Positions 23,301 to 33,991 of a DNA stretch of 64,000 nucleotides are shown piece after piece; position 1 is the stretch's first letter, and every line of letters starts with the position of its first letter. Position numbers and translations under genes: made by a program. The stretch comes from Ophiura sarsii (taxonomy: Eukaryota > Echinodermata > Ophiuroidea > Amphilepidida > Ophiuridae), in the NCBI GenBank assembly GCA_035610835.1, contig CM069448.1, forward strand, positions 26,437,905 to 26,501,904. The letters run 5' to 3'. Under the pieces are notes generated by a model. The model made no database searches, was not told the DNA's origin, and worked only from the letters and a program-made list of their open reading frames with translations.

Positions 23301-23671
23301 CATATCAAATGTGCATTTGATTGAAATTACGTTCTAATTAAAAAAAAAAAGTAACATATGTAAGACAAGGAGACAGTATTATATTATAGAATACAACTTG
23401 GGGATTTAATGTTATAAAATAAAATGATTTAACCTTATTTTCATATAATTAGCATATTATAAAGAAATACGTTAACAATTAGTTTTTTGTAATTTTGAAA
23501 CGTGGCGCTATATGACTTACGATGGGTGGACATGCGCAGTTTATTTCAGGAGTGTCGCAATACATTTATAACACATCCTCATTATTTTCTATAACTAGTT
23601 CGCATGCTCACCCGCTGAAAAGTTACCTGGTATTAAATGTATGCTCTTCTTTCTTGAAAAGACATTACACG

Positions 23672-24799
23672 ATGAATTCAACTTTATCAGCAAGCGTTGA
23701 CTTTATCTGCACAATTTATAACACTATACTTATCCCGAATGCTGAATACGCCGCTGAATGGCTATTCACCGAAACCGACCGGATAATCTTAACCATTCTG
23801 CTACCGATAGTCATCGTTGTTGGAGTCTTGGGCAATTCAGCCTTCCTATACATGATAACTCGACTAAAGCGGATGCACACTTTGACCAATGCTTACCTCG
23901 CCAACATCGCGTTTGCTGATATTATGCTGGTCACGCTTGCACCGATTCTGTATGTAATGTCATACTTAGGATCTCCTATATCTGACAACATGCCACTTAA
24001 AGGTTCTGCCGGATGTTACGCAGCTTACTTCATTGGCTACACTGGATACTACGCCTCCCTCTTCAATGTTACACTTGTATCTTTAGAGCGATGGTTAGCG
24101 ATATGCCGACCCTTACAACATCGCTGCATGAAGGGCAAGTCACGAACCGTCAAGTTCGTTGCTGCAGCATGGGGACTTGCAGCATTGATAGCAGTGGTAA
24201 ACGTGCCGAAATTTGGCAAATCTACTACGTATTGCATGGACTGGCCTGATTCCGAAGAGTACCTTGAAATGCCGCGATATTTCCATACATGCGGAGCTAT
24301 GAACAAACATTTCGAGAATCATCCGGAAATCATTGAATTCCTGGTGTTTATTTCGGCTTTTATTTTGAATAGCACGTGTTTCATCTTGATAATACATACC
24401 TTGAGTAGTCGTTCAGTCGGAGTTGGTTCAGATTCGAAAAATGACCAGAATACTACGATTCGCAACCAGGTGGCGCGCTTACTGATCATAAATGGCATTG
24501 TGTTCTTCATCTGTCATGTTCCAGCGCAACTCTCTGGACTTAATGTTATCACGCACAACCTTCTGGAAATTGACATTCTTACGAAGTCTCAATTTAACAG
24601 CATTAAAATCTTCGGCCGCGCCTTCGAATTTATTAATGCAGCCGTAAATTTCTTCATTTACGCCTGTAGCAGTAGTTTCTATCGCAATGGATTTTGCGAG
24701 GTGTTTGGCTGTTACGCTCAGAAGCAAAAGAAAAAAACTGATACCAAAGCTAGCACCTCTCACGGTGTTTCTAAAATAATGGAATCCAGTCGTTTTTAA
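23672..24799 (+). CDS. Rhodopsin-class peptide-receptor-like GPCR (not family A or B)
   Basis: A 375-residue intronless 7TM receptor. The ORF is open from an ATG at 23522, but I choose the ATG at 23672 (MNSTLSAS). The extracellular N-terminus then starts with an N-glycosylation site (NST), and the 50 residues upstream look like read-through sequence. TM1 has GVLGNSAFLY, TM2 LANIAFADIML, TM3 ends in LERWLAICRP (ERW for DRY), TM6 has FFICHVPAQ (CHVP for CWxP), and TM7 has FINAAVNFFIY. Cys at the TM3 start (GCYAAYF) and ECL2 (YCMDW / FHTCG) can form the usual disulfide. The pattern LKRMHTLTNAYLANIA points to the neuromedin-U/TRH-receptor-like peptide group, without certainty. Confidence 0.88.
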   Translation: MNSTLSASVDFICTIYNTILIPNAEYAAEWLFTETDRIILTILLPIVIVVGVLGNSAFLYMITRLKRMHTLTNAYLANIAFADIMLVTLAPILYVMSYLGSPISDNMPLKGSAGCYAAYFIGYTGYYASLFNVTLVSLERWLAICRPLQHRCMKGKSRTVKFVAAAWGLAALIAVVNVPKFGKSTTYCMDWPDSEEYLEMPRYFHTCGAMNKHFENHPEIIEFLVFISAFILNSTCFILIIHTLSSRSVGVGSDSKNDQNTTIRNQVARLLIINGIVFFICHVPAQLSGLNVITHNLLEIDILTKSQFNSIKIFGRAFEFINAAVNFFIYACSSSFYRNGFCEVFGCYAQKQKKKTDTKASTSHGVSKIMESSRF

Positions 24800-25084
24800 A
24801 GTAAATATTAAACAAAGTTCGCGTATAATGTAAAACGTGTCATGGAAACATAGTCGTTTTTGAAGTCAACATTTAGCAATATACTGTACAACGTAACAAG
24901 AAATTATTTAAGGGGCTAAAACTGCTAAAAACGGCAGAATTTTTATTTTTACCAATCAAGAATGTTTGATTAATCAAAAGCGGTTCAAATATCTACTACT
25001 ACATGGGAAAATGCATAAAAGTGGGGCGAAATTGACCAAAGTTGCACTAAATTAAGCTAAGTTCACATGCAAAGAATTTTCGGT
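24800..25084. other. 3' flank of the peptide-receptor-like gene
   Basis: AT-rich. A short stretch (CATGGAAACATAGTCGTTTTTGAAGT) echoes the end of the gene (AGTCGTTTTTAAAGT). Nothing else is recognised. Confidence 0.4.
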
Positions 25085-25770
25085 AAATTACGATTCCGTT
25101 ACCTGTATATTATTTTAAAACTTTCTTGACCACGGCTTTGGTTATAAGTCTCGATCCCCCCCCCCCCCCCCCCCCCCCCCCCTCCCAACTATTTAAGTTA
25201 TTGCACCAGCTGTTAGTGCCTACGGCGCTTTGGGTACCTGCTCCGGCCGTTCGGATGCAGGTTTTGACAAGGGGTTTCTGTAGCAAGGCCTTCACATGGG
25301 GTCATTGTGAAATTTAATCATTGCCGATTTTGTTGATTTTTCGTGATTTTAGGCACAGAAATGAATAAATGACATAATATACCCACAAATTGGTTTTCGA
25401 ACGAGCAAATTTGGAGGTATACATCCAATGTTATGAAAAAGAATTTCATTTCGCGGTTATAAATTTCAAATTCTCTCTCCCAACTCTCTTGAGTAATTGC
25501 GAGACCATGGCGCTTCGGGGTAGCCGTTGGTGCAGATGCAACTTTGTCTTTCAGTAGGAAGGCTTTCACACTAGTCGGGGGGGATTCTTAAGAAATGCAG
25601 ATTTTGGTGATTTTCGTGAATTAATGTACACAAATTTTAAAAAATGAGACAATATAGCCACAAATTGAAAATGAGATAATAAAGCCACAAATTGAAAATG
25701 AGATAATATAGCCACAAATTGAATTTTCAACGGGCAAATTTGGTGGTATATATCGGAAGATATGAAAAAG
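25085..25770. repeat. Diverged tandem block with poly-C and 27-bp repeats
   Basis: Two diverged ~310-bp copies: GGTTATAAGTCTCGATC..., poly-C (25156-25183), CCAACTATTTAAGTTATTGC, GGCGCTTTGGG; and GGTTATAAATTTCAAATTC..., CCAACTCTCTTGAGTAATTGC, GGCGCTTCGGGG. Each is followed by a CCACAAATTG.TTTTC.AACG.GCAAATTTGG segment. In the second copy this segment is expanded to about three 27-bp units (GAGATAATATAGCCACAAATTG and following bases, 25644-25725). Open frames here are artefacts of the poly-C run. Confidence 0.65.
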
Positions 25771-27239
25771 AAAATAGTTCATGTTCACTGTATACATGGT
25801 ATAGATTGGACAATGCAGTGGGGCATGATTTCACCGCGTGTGGTTGATTATAGATATCATCATCAGCTCGCACCGCGCTGTAGTCATGGTAGTAGGCATA
25901 CATGTAGATTAGTCAACAGTGTTGACTAAAACATCAATAAGACGCACCATTGGGCTAAAAAAGAATATTGTGCCGCCAAAAAGCAGTTGTGCTATGCCAG
26001 GGTTTGGGCGAAACACACTCACAAAATAGGGCTACTGTGTGACCTCTGTAAATTCACCCAGATTTACCTGGCATATGACATGCCCGATATTCGTTTTCGG
26101 ACAAATATGAATTGAAATGACTTTCGATTTTTAGGATCATGTTAATGTATTGTTTAAAATACCGTCTAAAGTTAAAATATGTTATGGTATGTCATGGATA
26201 ATATGGATGAAAACATGTTTTTTGTTCAAATTCAACTATCAACATTGCTATCAACATTTGTTGGTATGTGATGCGTAACCCTTAGTCTCATCTTCGGATG
26301 TGGTGTTTTTATGTATCAATTAAGTAGGTCGATTATTATTTATTACATTGATTATGTTCAATTTCTGAATGACGATTCTAACAAAGAGCTCTCTTCATTT
26401 AATTCCAGATAATTCCATTCTGAAATCTGTAGAAGTTATTTATGAAGACAAGTGCCATATATGTTTAGAGAAAGAAAATATTGAACATGTTTTGGCTATG
26501 CCCAATTGTAACCATTTGTTGGCAAAATGTTGAATTATGGATAAATGATACACTAAAACTAGCATAAAAGTTGATTGTAAGGATGTACTAACTAGTATAT
26601 GTTAAAAAAGTATATTAAGTGTCACTAGGTTTGCCTTAAAAGTGTTTGTGAAAAGGCCAAGCTTTTGATAAGTGAAGTGGCCGAAATTGTCAGTTTTATC
26701 GCAACTTTGGGGAAATGTGTCGATTTTGCCAAACTTCAGGAATTTTGCCTCGTGACATACTGCCTCGAACTACTTTCAATTACGACCAACGGAATCAATG
26801 CGTACATCAAGAACTGCCCTTGGATTAAATATATCAAGGAAATTGTCAGTGTTTTCAAATTTTAAACGTAGAACATTTTTCGAGAATCCATCCACAGGGA
26901 CGAAGTTATCGGACAAATATTGATGCACCGGTAACCGTTTCGTTGAAATTATGATAAACAAAAGAGTAATTTAAATTAAACCCGTTGTAAACCTAAACTA
27001 ATAAGTTGTAAACTACAGTGGTAAAAAAAAATAACTATACAGGTAATAAATGGGCTTTTTACTCTAAAAATATATATCCTACCTACAAATATCAAATTAT
27101 AAAGTTGTTGAAAAATGTATCTTCCTTCATATGAGATATTGCACATATTGAAGAAGTTGCAATCGACAATGTAAGGTAAAGTCACAATTTCATGTTCACA
27201 TTTTTCTTGTCTACGGGTACATTATCGATTACCGGTATA
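25771..27239. other. Gene-free stretch
   Basis: No gene, RNA or clear repeat seen. The open frame at 26665-26865 has no recognisable domain and no partner in other cassettes. Confidence 0.4.
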
Positions 27240-27720
27240 TTGCATGGGCATGCATGCATGGGCATGCATGCAGGGGCATGCATGCGCAGGTTGGATAGTC
27301 AGCCGTATAGTTCCGATGGATCAATACGCCACACACACGCTACCTGTCATACTCTCCCCCGTGTTCAAAAGTAATATATATATACGAGCGTATATATATA
27401 TATATCCTTGTCGTCTGATGATTGCGTTAAGCATGAAACTCAGAGTAACGACTCCCTTTCTCGGAAGGTCTAAACTTTGAATTTTTATATATATATATAT
27501 ATATATATCAGACGACAAGGATGACGATTGCGTTAAGCATGAAACTCAGAGTATAACGACTCCCTTTCTCGGAAGGTCTAAACTTTGAATTTTTATATAG
27601 CTCTTCCTTTATTGGAATTGAGCACTTTGATTCGAAAGATAGTCTAACCGTGAAATCGATTCGATGTTCATGACATTTTATATATATATATATATATATT
27701 TATATATTTAGAGCTAAAAC
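27240..27720. repeat. GCATGC and AT microsatellites with an 80-bp direct duplication
   Basis: GGCATGCATGC units occur at 27246-27288 and TA runs at about 27374-27406, 27487-27510 and 27679-27710. GATTGCGTTAAGCATGAAAC through TCTAAACTTTGAATTTTTATA is present twice (about 27419-27493 and 27526-27598). ATATCCTTGTCGTCTGAT is inverted as ATCAGACGACAAGGAT. Slippage and foldback within an AT-rich tract explain the structure. Confidence 0.8.
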
Positions 27721-28249
27721 CCCTTTTTACCTGTATAGTTACCTTTTCTGCCCTCTGTATTTTGATAACATTGAATCTTCAATAAATCTTGGATGAGTAT
27801 TTGATAATTCAGTGTTACCATGGTAACCAGATACAACGTAGTTTTCAAATTTACTTGCCCATCTCAAACTTCTGTTGTTTATACAAAGAATATTATATTA
27901 TTGAAAAATTCTATTAGTATTTCGTTATTGTTATTATATAGTATGCTTCGTCCTCCGATAAAACGAAACTATGCATGCAAAATATATATATATATCCTAG
28001 CTCCAATTAATCAACGTTTATCATGTTTATAAGAATGTTGAAATAAGAATATGAATGGAAATAAGAATGTTGAAATAAAAAATGAATGGAAATAAAATGT
28101 AAGCGGTAGACAATGATTGATTATTTGCTAGAAAACCGTCACTTCCAGACTGCTCAAGACTTTTTTTTGTAGATTCGGCAAGGTTTGGGACTGTACTGTG
28201 CAGTCTTCTGCAGTCTTGTGTGGTCGGGAGCACGTGATAATATTTGACA

Positions 28250-28297
28250 AACCCGCCACGATTTTTTCTCGCAGTCTAAAAAAATCGTGGCGGGTTT
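28250..28297. repeat. 18-bp-stem hairpin
   Basis: AACCCGCCACGATTTTTT pairs with AAAAAATCGTGGCGGGTT across a short loop (CTCGCAGTCT). It is isolated, with no promoter or small-RNA context that I can support. Confidence 0.75.
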
Positions 28298-28397
28298 TTA
28301 TAATCGGGAAGGTCGGCATGGACACATGAGCGGTTTGGAAGCGGTAGCCGATGAGTTAAACTCATACGTTTAAGTGACTTGTATGTAAGAATCAAAG

Positions 28398-28549
28398 GAT
28401 AGTCGCCAAAAAGTAATATTTTGCATTACCATACATAAAAGTACTCACACAAATTGAACTGATATCAATGAAAATATGTCTACATTATCACGGAATAGTT
28501 TGAATGGTGCATTTTTGGACATATTTGAATATTACTTTGGCGACTATCG
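28398..28549. repeat. Cassette-borne foldback element, copy before A4
   Basis: GATAGTCGCCAAAAAGTAATATT at the left is inverted as AATATTACTTTGGCGACTATC at the right. The same element, at the same place in the cassette, is at 37421-37557 and 55779-55920. It therefore predates the array duplications. It marks the left limit (about 28350) of recognisable cassette sequence before A4. Confidence 0.8.
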
Positions 28550-28675
28550 TATAAGTCTTACGTACACGACACTATACGCATATCAGCAATACGTTATAGT
28601 TTTGCAGTGTGGCCTTAGCAACGTCATCAAAATTGATGATACAATCAGGATGAGATGAAGCTAATAGCCGAAATA

Positions 28676-29525
28676 CAGGGTGTATAAAAATAAATAGGAC
28701 TCTGTTTCATGGCGGTTTTTAACTTTTTCAAAACCACTGGACCTTGACCAATTTACCGTCAATGCAAAGTCCAATTAATAATGATAATATTCTGAAAATC
28801 TGAGATTGATGCAATAAAGAATAAGACCGCTAGCATAATTTGCGTAAACCATGTCATTTACTAGTCTGTACAATGGGATTTACACATACAAACCAGAAAA
28901 TGACATGGTTTATACATTTCAATGCTTTGCATTCAAAAATATTGTAAATCATCTATCAATAAACAATAGCAAAGATAAGTTTGGTATTCCTCTTAATTCA
29001 CAAATTTGATGCATGAATATTTCTGTGAAATGTTCAATGTTGCTTAGTGTTCTCATGAGAAAGCCTCAGTAGGAAAGCATGTAGGAAAGTTGTGGTAGGA
29101 AAGCACCAATCATGTCCATAGTGTGTTTATACCAATCATTGACAGAAGGACATTATACTTAGAAATGGGACTTGTAAGTCAACTTCAATTTCTGCCATAA
29201 GCATGATAAGAATAGGAATAAGAATAATTTCACATGATAAGAATACGAATAATTTCCCTTTAGCCTATTTAAATGTGTAATCATCCACTGTAATGTTTCT
29301 CTACCTTTAACTTTACTGTGTGAATTACCATTGTACATACTACAAAATGGGTTGACTTGCCTAGTTGGTCACACTTTCCGTAATTGATGATGGATTTTCT
29401 CATCTTTTCAGGATTTTAACTTTATTAGTTGTACTTGACAATGAAATCAAATTGGTCATGGGTTCAGTAGTTTGAATAAGGATTAAATCCATGCTGAAAG
29501 AATCCTATTTTTTTAATACACCCTG
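28676..29525. mobile_element. 850-bp non-autonomous TIR element with TA duplication
   Basis: The termini CAGGGTGTATAAAAATAAA and, in reverse complement, CAGGGTGTATTAAAAAAATA are flanked by TA (28674-28675, 29526-29527). The cassettes before A5 (37677) and A8 (56043) read straight through the empty site as GAAATGTGGCACC and GAAATATGGCACC. The insertion therefore happened after those copies separated. No coding capacity. Confidence 0.88.
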
Positions 29526-29729
29526 TATGGCACCCCCTAAAACTTTTTTATTTTAGAGTTACAAATACAATTTTATTGTTACGTTTTGAGCACATCGATT
29601 GCCTTATTTTATCTTTAACATGTTTAATATAATCTTATTCAGTTATTGCATTTGGCGCTGTCAGAAATTTAATTTCAAATTGGAACATTAGCATACGAAG
29701 AATATTTTGAATGGGCGCACATCACATGA

Positions 29730-29762
29730 GGTTGACCTCGCGTAAAATACGCGAGGTCAACC
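29730..29762. repeat. Perfect 15-bp hairpin with tri-base loop
   Basis: GGTTGACCTCGCGTA-aaa-TACGCGAGGTCAACC. The cassettes before A5 (about 37900) and A8 (about 56233) carry the same site with stem mismatches (CTCGTGTAAAGTACGTGAGG). The remainder of 29528-30095 is cassette promoter-side sequence, including ATTGG (inverted CCAAT) and CATGCGCAGTAAG stretches. Confidence 0.7.
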
Positions 29763-30095
29763 TAACCCAAAATACGGTGTAACGGACATCCGTGGTGCGC
29801 AAAACGTAATCTCGACCTCACGGCTCTGACTGGTTAACGGAATTTTGTGAGTTTTCAACCATGCGCAGTAAGTTGATCGAAGAGCGCCCGCGTATGTCGG
29901 ACTGTGGCCAGGAGAATATGTGCCGTTTGTCCATTATATGAAGAGCGCGGTAATTATTTTTATTAATATGCAGCATGCTACTATTATATTACGAGCTATT
30001 AAGTAATAAGAATTTTGGAAAATATAAAAGATTGTAAAAATAGAAATGTTTCCGTTTATACAAGTTTCAAAACCATTTAAATCGACGTAGCATTG

Positions 30096-30109
30096 GTTGC
30101 CATAGAAAC
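30096..30109 (+). promoter_or_regulatory. RFX X-box-like motif upstream of A4
   Basis: Exact GTTGCCATAGAAAC, 314 bp before the A4 ATG. An AATATAAAAGATT TATA-like box is about 65 bp upstream of it. Confidence 0.65.
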
Positions 30110-30422
30110 CGCGTTTTCATAAGAAAAAGTAATCCTTTCAGGATGCTATAATTAGACCATATATCAGAATGGGAGCGCACTAATACTAGGCAATAATACA
30201 TTATAAAAGTCTGATACGAGTTCATCTTCAGAAGCGTGCTAAAGCCATTAGGAGCAGGTTACGAATTTAAGGCTATTAACGGTAGCAAGTGATTTAAAGT
30301 GACAGTAAAAGGGAAATTATTCAAAATCTGTGTAGACTCACAAATAGTTTACCACGGAAATAAATCAGACCATACTTTGAAATACCTCCGATACAAGAGA
30401 GTATAAGTGTGACAATCTCAAC

Positions 30423-31664
30423 ATGGCTATCGCAACGAAGTATTTGCCCAACATCGTTATGAATTTTATCATTGCTGCGTTCGGTATTCCTGGAAATGCC
30501 CTTATTTTGTTCGTTTACGCAGCTAAGAAATCGCGTACAAGTACAGATGTGCTAATCATGTGGTTAGCTTTGTCAGATTTCTTATATTGCTCAATTATAC
30601 CACCCATTTACTACTTTAGTTCGTTGACTTGTCCAGAATTATCACTCACATATTGCATATTTCAAACATTTATCGGATACTTATCAGCTTTGATATCAAT
30701 ATTTCTTACCGAAGCTATAGCCGTGGATCGTTATTACGCGGTGTGCCTACCTTTGAAACAAATCATCACCCCTCGACGGGCCAATTTGATGGCACTCGTA
30801 TGCTTGATATTAGCGGGAGTCATAGCATGTTTTTACGGAATCTTCATCGCAAACGTCACGGATTATACTTCAATTCAATATCAAAATTTAACAACTTCTA
30901 TGCGTGAGTGTACTTCTTGTGAATTTGACAGCGAAAGGAAAAAAATTGCCCAAATCGTTAATTCAAGTATCATTGCAATACTGTTCATTACTATGGGTGG
31001 TTTATACTCTCTGATATACAAAGCGATTCGCAGACAAGCAAAGGTACGGGTAGCAATGGGGTTAAATGCTGTACCCAGTTCTACGTCACAAACGCCCGTG
31101 TCTTTAAATAATTTCGCTATCAGCAGACAACCTGTTAACAATACAAGAGTCTTAGCAAATACATCCACACCCGGGGAGAGTTATCCTGAATCGTCGACTG
31201 AGCTGCCGCAAAAAAGCGTAGACAATCCCACGCGTAATGTTTCATCCTATGTGCGCTCAGATGTTATCGGAGTTAAAGGCGACAACGAAGCTGGACCTTC
31301 GCGTTCTAACATGGTTGAAGAAACAAAAGAAAGCTGTGAACCGCGAGGAAATCGCACCTTTTCTAACAAAAAGAGACCAACTATTGTTCAAAATAGGAGT
31401 CAACGCCGAATTACGTACATGTTATTTGTGATTACCTTCCTAATATTTGTAACATGGACTCCATTTTTAGTATATTCGGTTGCTTCTATATTCAATCCTT
31501 TTCCCTTGGTGAGGCTAGACAACGATGTACAAGCCCTGGTGCACGTATTGCGTTCTATGTATTCCATAAATTATGCATCTAATGTGTTCCTCTATTTTGC
31601 AACTAATAAGAGATTTAGAGATCAATGTACGGAATTATTCCATCGACTTCGCCGCCGATTTTGA
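30423..31664 (+). CDS. Rhodopsin-class sensory-type GPCR, family A copy A4
   Basis: Intact, intronless, 413 residues. GIPGNALILF 21-30 (TM1), LALSDFLYC 48-56 (TM2), Cys70 and Cys78 before TM3, VDRYYAV 101-107 (DRY 102-104), a CTSC pair at 163-166 in ECL2, and GGLYSLIYKAI 192-202 (TM5 end). A ~120-residue Ser/Thr/Asn-rich third loop (about 206-325) includes LANTSTPGESYPESSTELP. TWTP is at 344-347 (TM6) and SINYASNVFLY at 381-391 (TM7). The tail RLRRRF is short and basic. N-glycosylation sites in ECL2 include NVT and NLT. The start context is CTCAACATGGC. It is followed 3.7 kb later by B2, its cassette partner. The ligand is unknown; a chemosensory role is inferred. Confidence 0.93.
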   Translation: MAIATKYLPNIVMNFIIAAFGIPGNALILFVYAAKKSRTSTDVLIMWLALSDFLYCSIIPPIYYFSSLTCPELSLTYCIFQTFIGYLSALISIFLTEAIAVDRYYAVCLPLKQIITPRRANLMALVCLILAGVIACFYGIFIANVTDYTSIQYQNLTTSMRECTSCEFDSERKKIAQIVNSSIIAILFITMGGLYSLIYKAIRRQAKVRVAMGLNAVPSSTSQTPVSLNNFAISRQPVNNTRVLANTSTPGESYPESSTELPQKSVDNPTRNVSSYVRSDVIGVKGDNEAGPSRSNMVEETKESCEPRGNRTFSNKKRPTIVQNRSQRRITYMLFVITFLIFVTWTPFLVYSVASIFNPFPLVRLDNDVQALVHVLRSMYSINYASNVFLYFATNKRFRDQCTELFHRLRRRF

Positions 31665-31673
31665 TACTCCTTA

Positions 31674-31803
31674 AAGGTGCGTTCATACTCCCGTCGTTGC
31701 GCATCGACCGACGTCGATGGATAAAAGTTGAAATTGCTTCAACTCGCGCGCCGATGTCCATCGACGTCGGCCGATGCGCAACGACGGGAGTATGAACGCA
31801 TCT
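31674..31803. mobile_element. 130-bp foldback MITE with TTA duplication
   Basis: GGTGCGTTCATACTCCCGTC at the left is inverted at the right (GACGGGAGTATGAACGCATC), and the arms pair almost to the centre. It is flanked by TTA on both sides (31671-31673, 31804-31806). A5, A6 and A8 read through as ACTCCTTATTCGTG, which is the empty site with one TTA. The 3-bp TTA duplication fits PIF/Harbinger-type mobilisation. It lies 10 bp after the A4 stop codon. Confidence 0.88.
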
Positions 31804-31806
31804 TTA

Positions 31807-33991
31807 TTCGTGCAACGACTTTTAAAATCATTCAGTGATAGCTTTCATAGGAAGCGCCATGGCCGAACAGCTGACGAATAAGCAGCCTACACCTAACATG
31901 CAAAACGTTAACGAAGCGAATGCTCAACGTATACATAGCGTATTGATCACTACGTTGTCACCCGATCAAGATTTTGAACATGCTCAAAATAATTCCTAAA
32001 CCCCAACGCACGTCTGCGAACCGCTAACGAATGCAACGGAAGCCAAATATGTCACGATCGAATGACAACTTATACGCACGTACACCCACATTTCCAAAAC
32101 GTCGGGCACACGTTAGCTCTAATTCGCAACAGTGTGACAGGGCCTTTAGTTTTAGTAATGGTCCATATAGCACAGGTTCTACGACTTAAACCGGGACTAT
32201 AGCACCCTCAACACCAGCTCATTAACATCATATTCCCTCTGTTTGAACTTACATGTATATTAAACTTGAGGCCAGTTCAGACGGCCACTAAGCTCGAGAA
32301 TAGTTATTTTCGAGCTTAATTGTTTTTATGCTAACCCATAGTGCCTGTCCAGACGACAAACTTAACCTCGAGTATAGCGATACTACTGCGGTAGCTTCGA
32401 GGTTAACTCAAGGTCATGCGACTCTTCATTTTGCGGTAAGACCTGGTTCACAGGTCATAAATCTCACTCGCGGTTAACATTACGGATGGATACACACGGC
32501 GCACACACTCTCGGTTAGCTCTCGGTTAGTGCTCCGGGGCTAGTTAACCGTAAAATCTTTTAGGGTTAACATTCCAGCTTTATACTCGGGTTAGTTAGCC
32601 ATGACCGATTCACACGGCCGTTAACCAAGAGTTTAACCTCTAGGTTAACGAATTTGACGCTAACCTTGAGGTTAGTGTCCCTCGTCGAAAGTAAAAGCAA
32701 GTTAACTTATTTGTTACTGTGTAAGAATAAGGTCAGCAAAATCCCATGCTGATGTTTTGTTTTCGCAAAAGAGAAAAATCAAAATAGTCGCGTGCCATTA
32801 TTCACACATTAAATTCACATGTACAAACATTAACAGGTGATGTGCGGTGAATTTTCCCTAAAAATAAAGATAACAAAATACGTAAGATAAAACGATGAGT
32901 AGATGCACAAAAAATCTACGTCACTTGATTAATTGTAGGTAATGTCACGGTAAACATCGTGTTAATGTGAGATCTGGCAATAAATAACATCAGAGGCAAC
33001 CGCCTCATCAATAGCATCTTATATAATACGCCACAATCATCACGATTTTAGTTTGTTATTCCTGTTGCTATTCATTGATAACGACGATATTTGTAACGTT
33101 AACTGTTTAGCATCTAATATTTAGAATTGATATACTGTAGGTCGATTATACATGACGGATTAATATATTTGTTTCGTGAAAACAGCATTCGTGTACAATA
33201 TTACGACCATCTCCCTCCAGATTCAACTTACTAATGTCAACATTATTTTTGGTAAGATACAATATATGACCATTTATCACATTTGTATGTTTCGCATGTT
33301 TGTGACACATAATATTAATGCTCAATCTTAATCAATCTTAAATGAAATTCCCATGGAATTAGGTCTGTTCGAATCAACTCAATCACCAAAAATTGGATGT
33401 TTATATAAAATCAAAGACTTCCTGTCACACGAAGGGAAATGAAAACTCTTGAAATAAAGATGGTGAAATTGTATGCAATTACACACAATTCAAAAACATT
33501 GACCACTTTGCATCAGGTTGTCTAGAATTAGTGGAAAACATTATTGTCCATGGTTTGAGACGTTCGGCAAAGTTGCCGCGTTAACTTTTTGCAACTTCTT
33601 GCAATGTTATGGTTTTTGCATACCATTTTGCATTTTTTCGCAGTGATATATTGCCTTAACATTCTAGATTTTAAGATTGTTAACAAATGTATTTTAAAGC
33701 TACAATTCAGTACAAGAAGAGCGTGATACACTCGCGTTTTGTTATTAATTGGCCCTTACAAACCAGTTCCTTATAAACCAATTTCAATCAGAAGATGGAG
33801 GTAGTGTATGTTTGCGCCTGCGTATTGATTTTTAAGAACCATTTGTTTTGTTTTTCTTAATTTCAGTAATGATTCAACTCAATTCTTCTCTGCGTGTTAA
33901 ACATGCATATTTTGTTTTACATGAAAAACTATGGAAATTAACCTAATAATCTTGTTCCTACACTCCAATTGAATTATATTATTGAATTATA
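31807..33991. other. A4-to-B2 spacer with decayed element remains
   Basis: This is cassette spacer shared with those after A5 and A8. The part to about 32150 ends in GTGTGACAGGGCCTTT, the inverse of the terminus of the element at 48544, and includes CAACGTATACATAGCGTATTG. It is thus an internally deleted relative of that element. 32270-32700 is rich in GGTTAAC/GTTAACC and GCTCGAG motifs (another old TIR element). 32740-33990 is the B upstream region. No gene is supported. Confidence 0.6.

Noticed and set aside
23522..23671. ATG at 23522 as start of the peptide-receptor-like gene
   Set aside because: The 50 added residues lack signal-peptide or receptor character. The ATG at 23672 gives a usual N-terminus with a glycosylation site.
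25110..25317. Open frames with Gly or Pro runs
   Set aside because: They are translations of a poly-C homopolymer.
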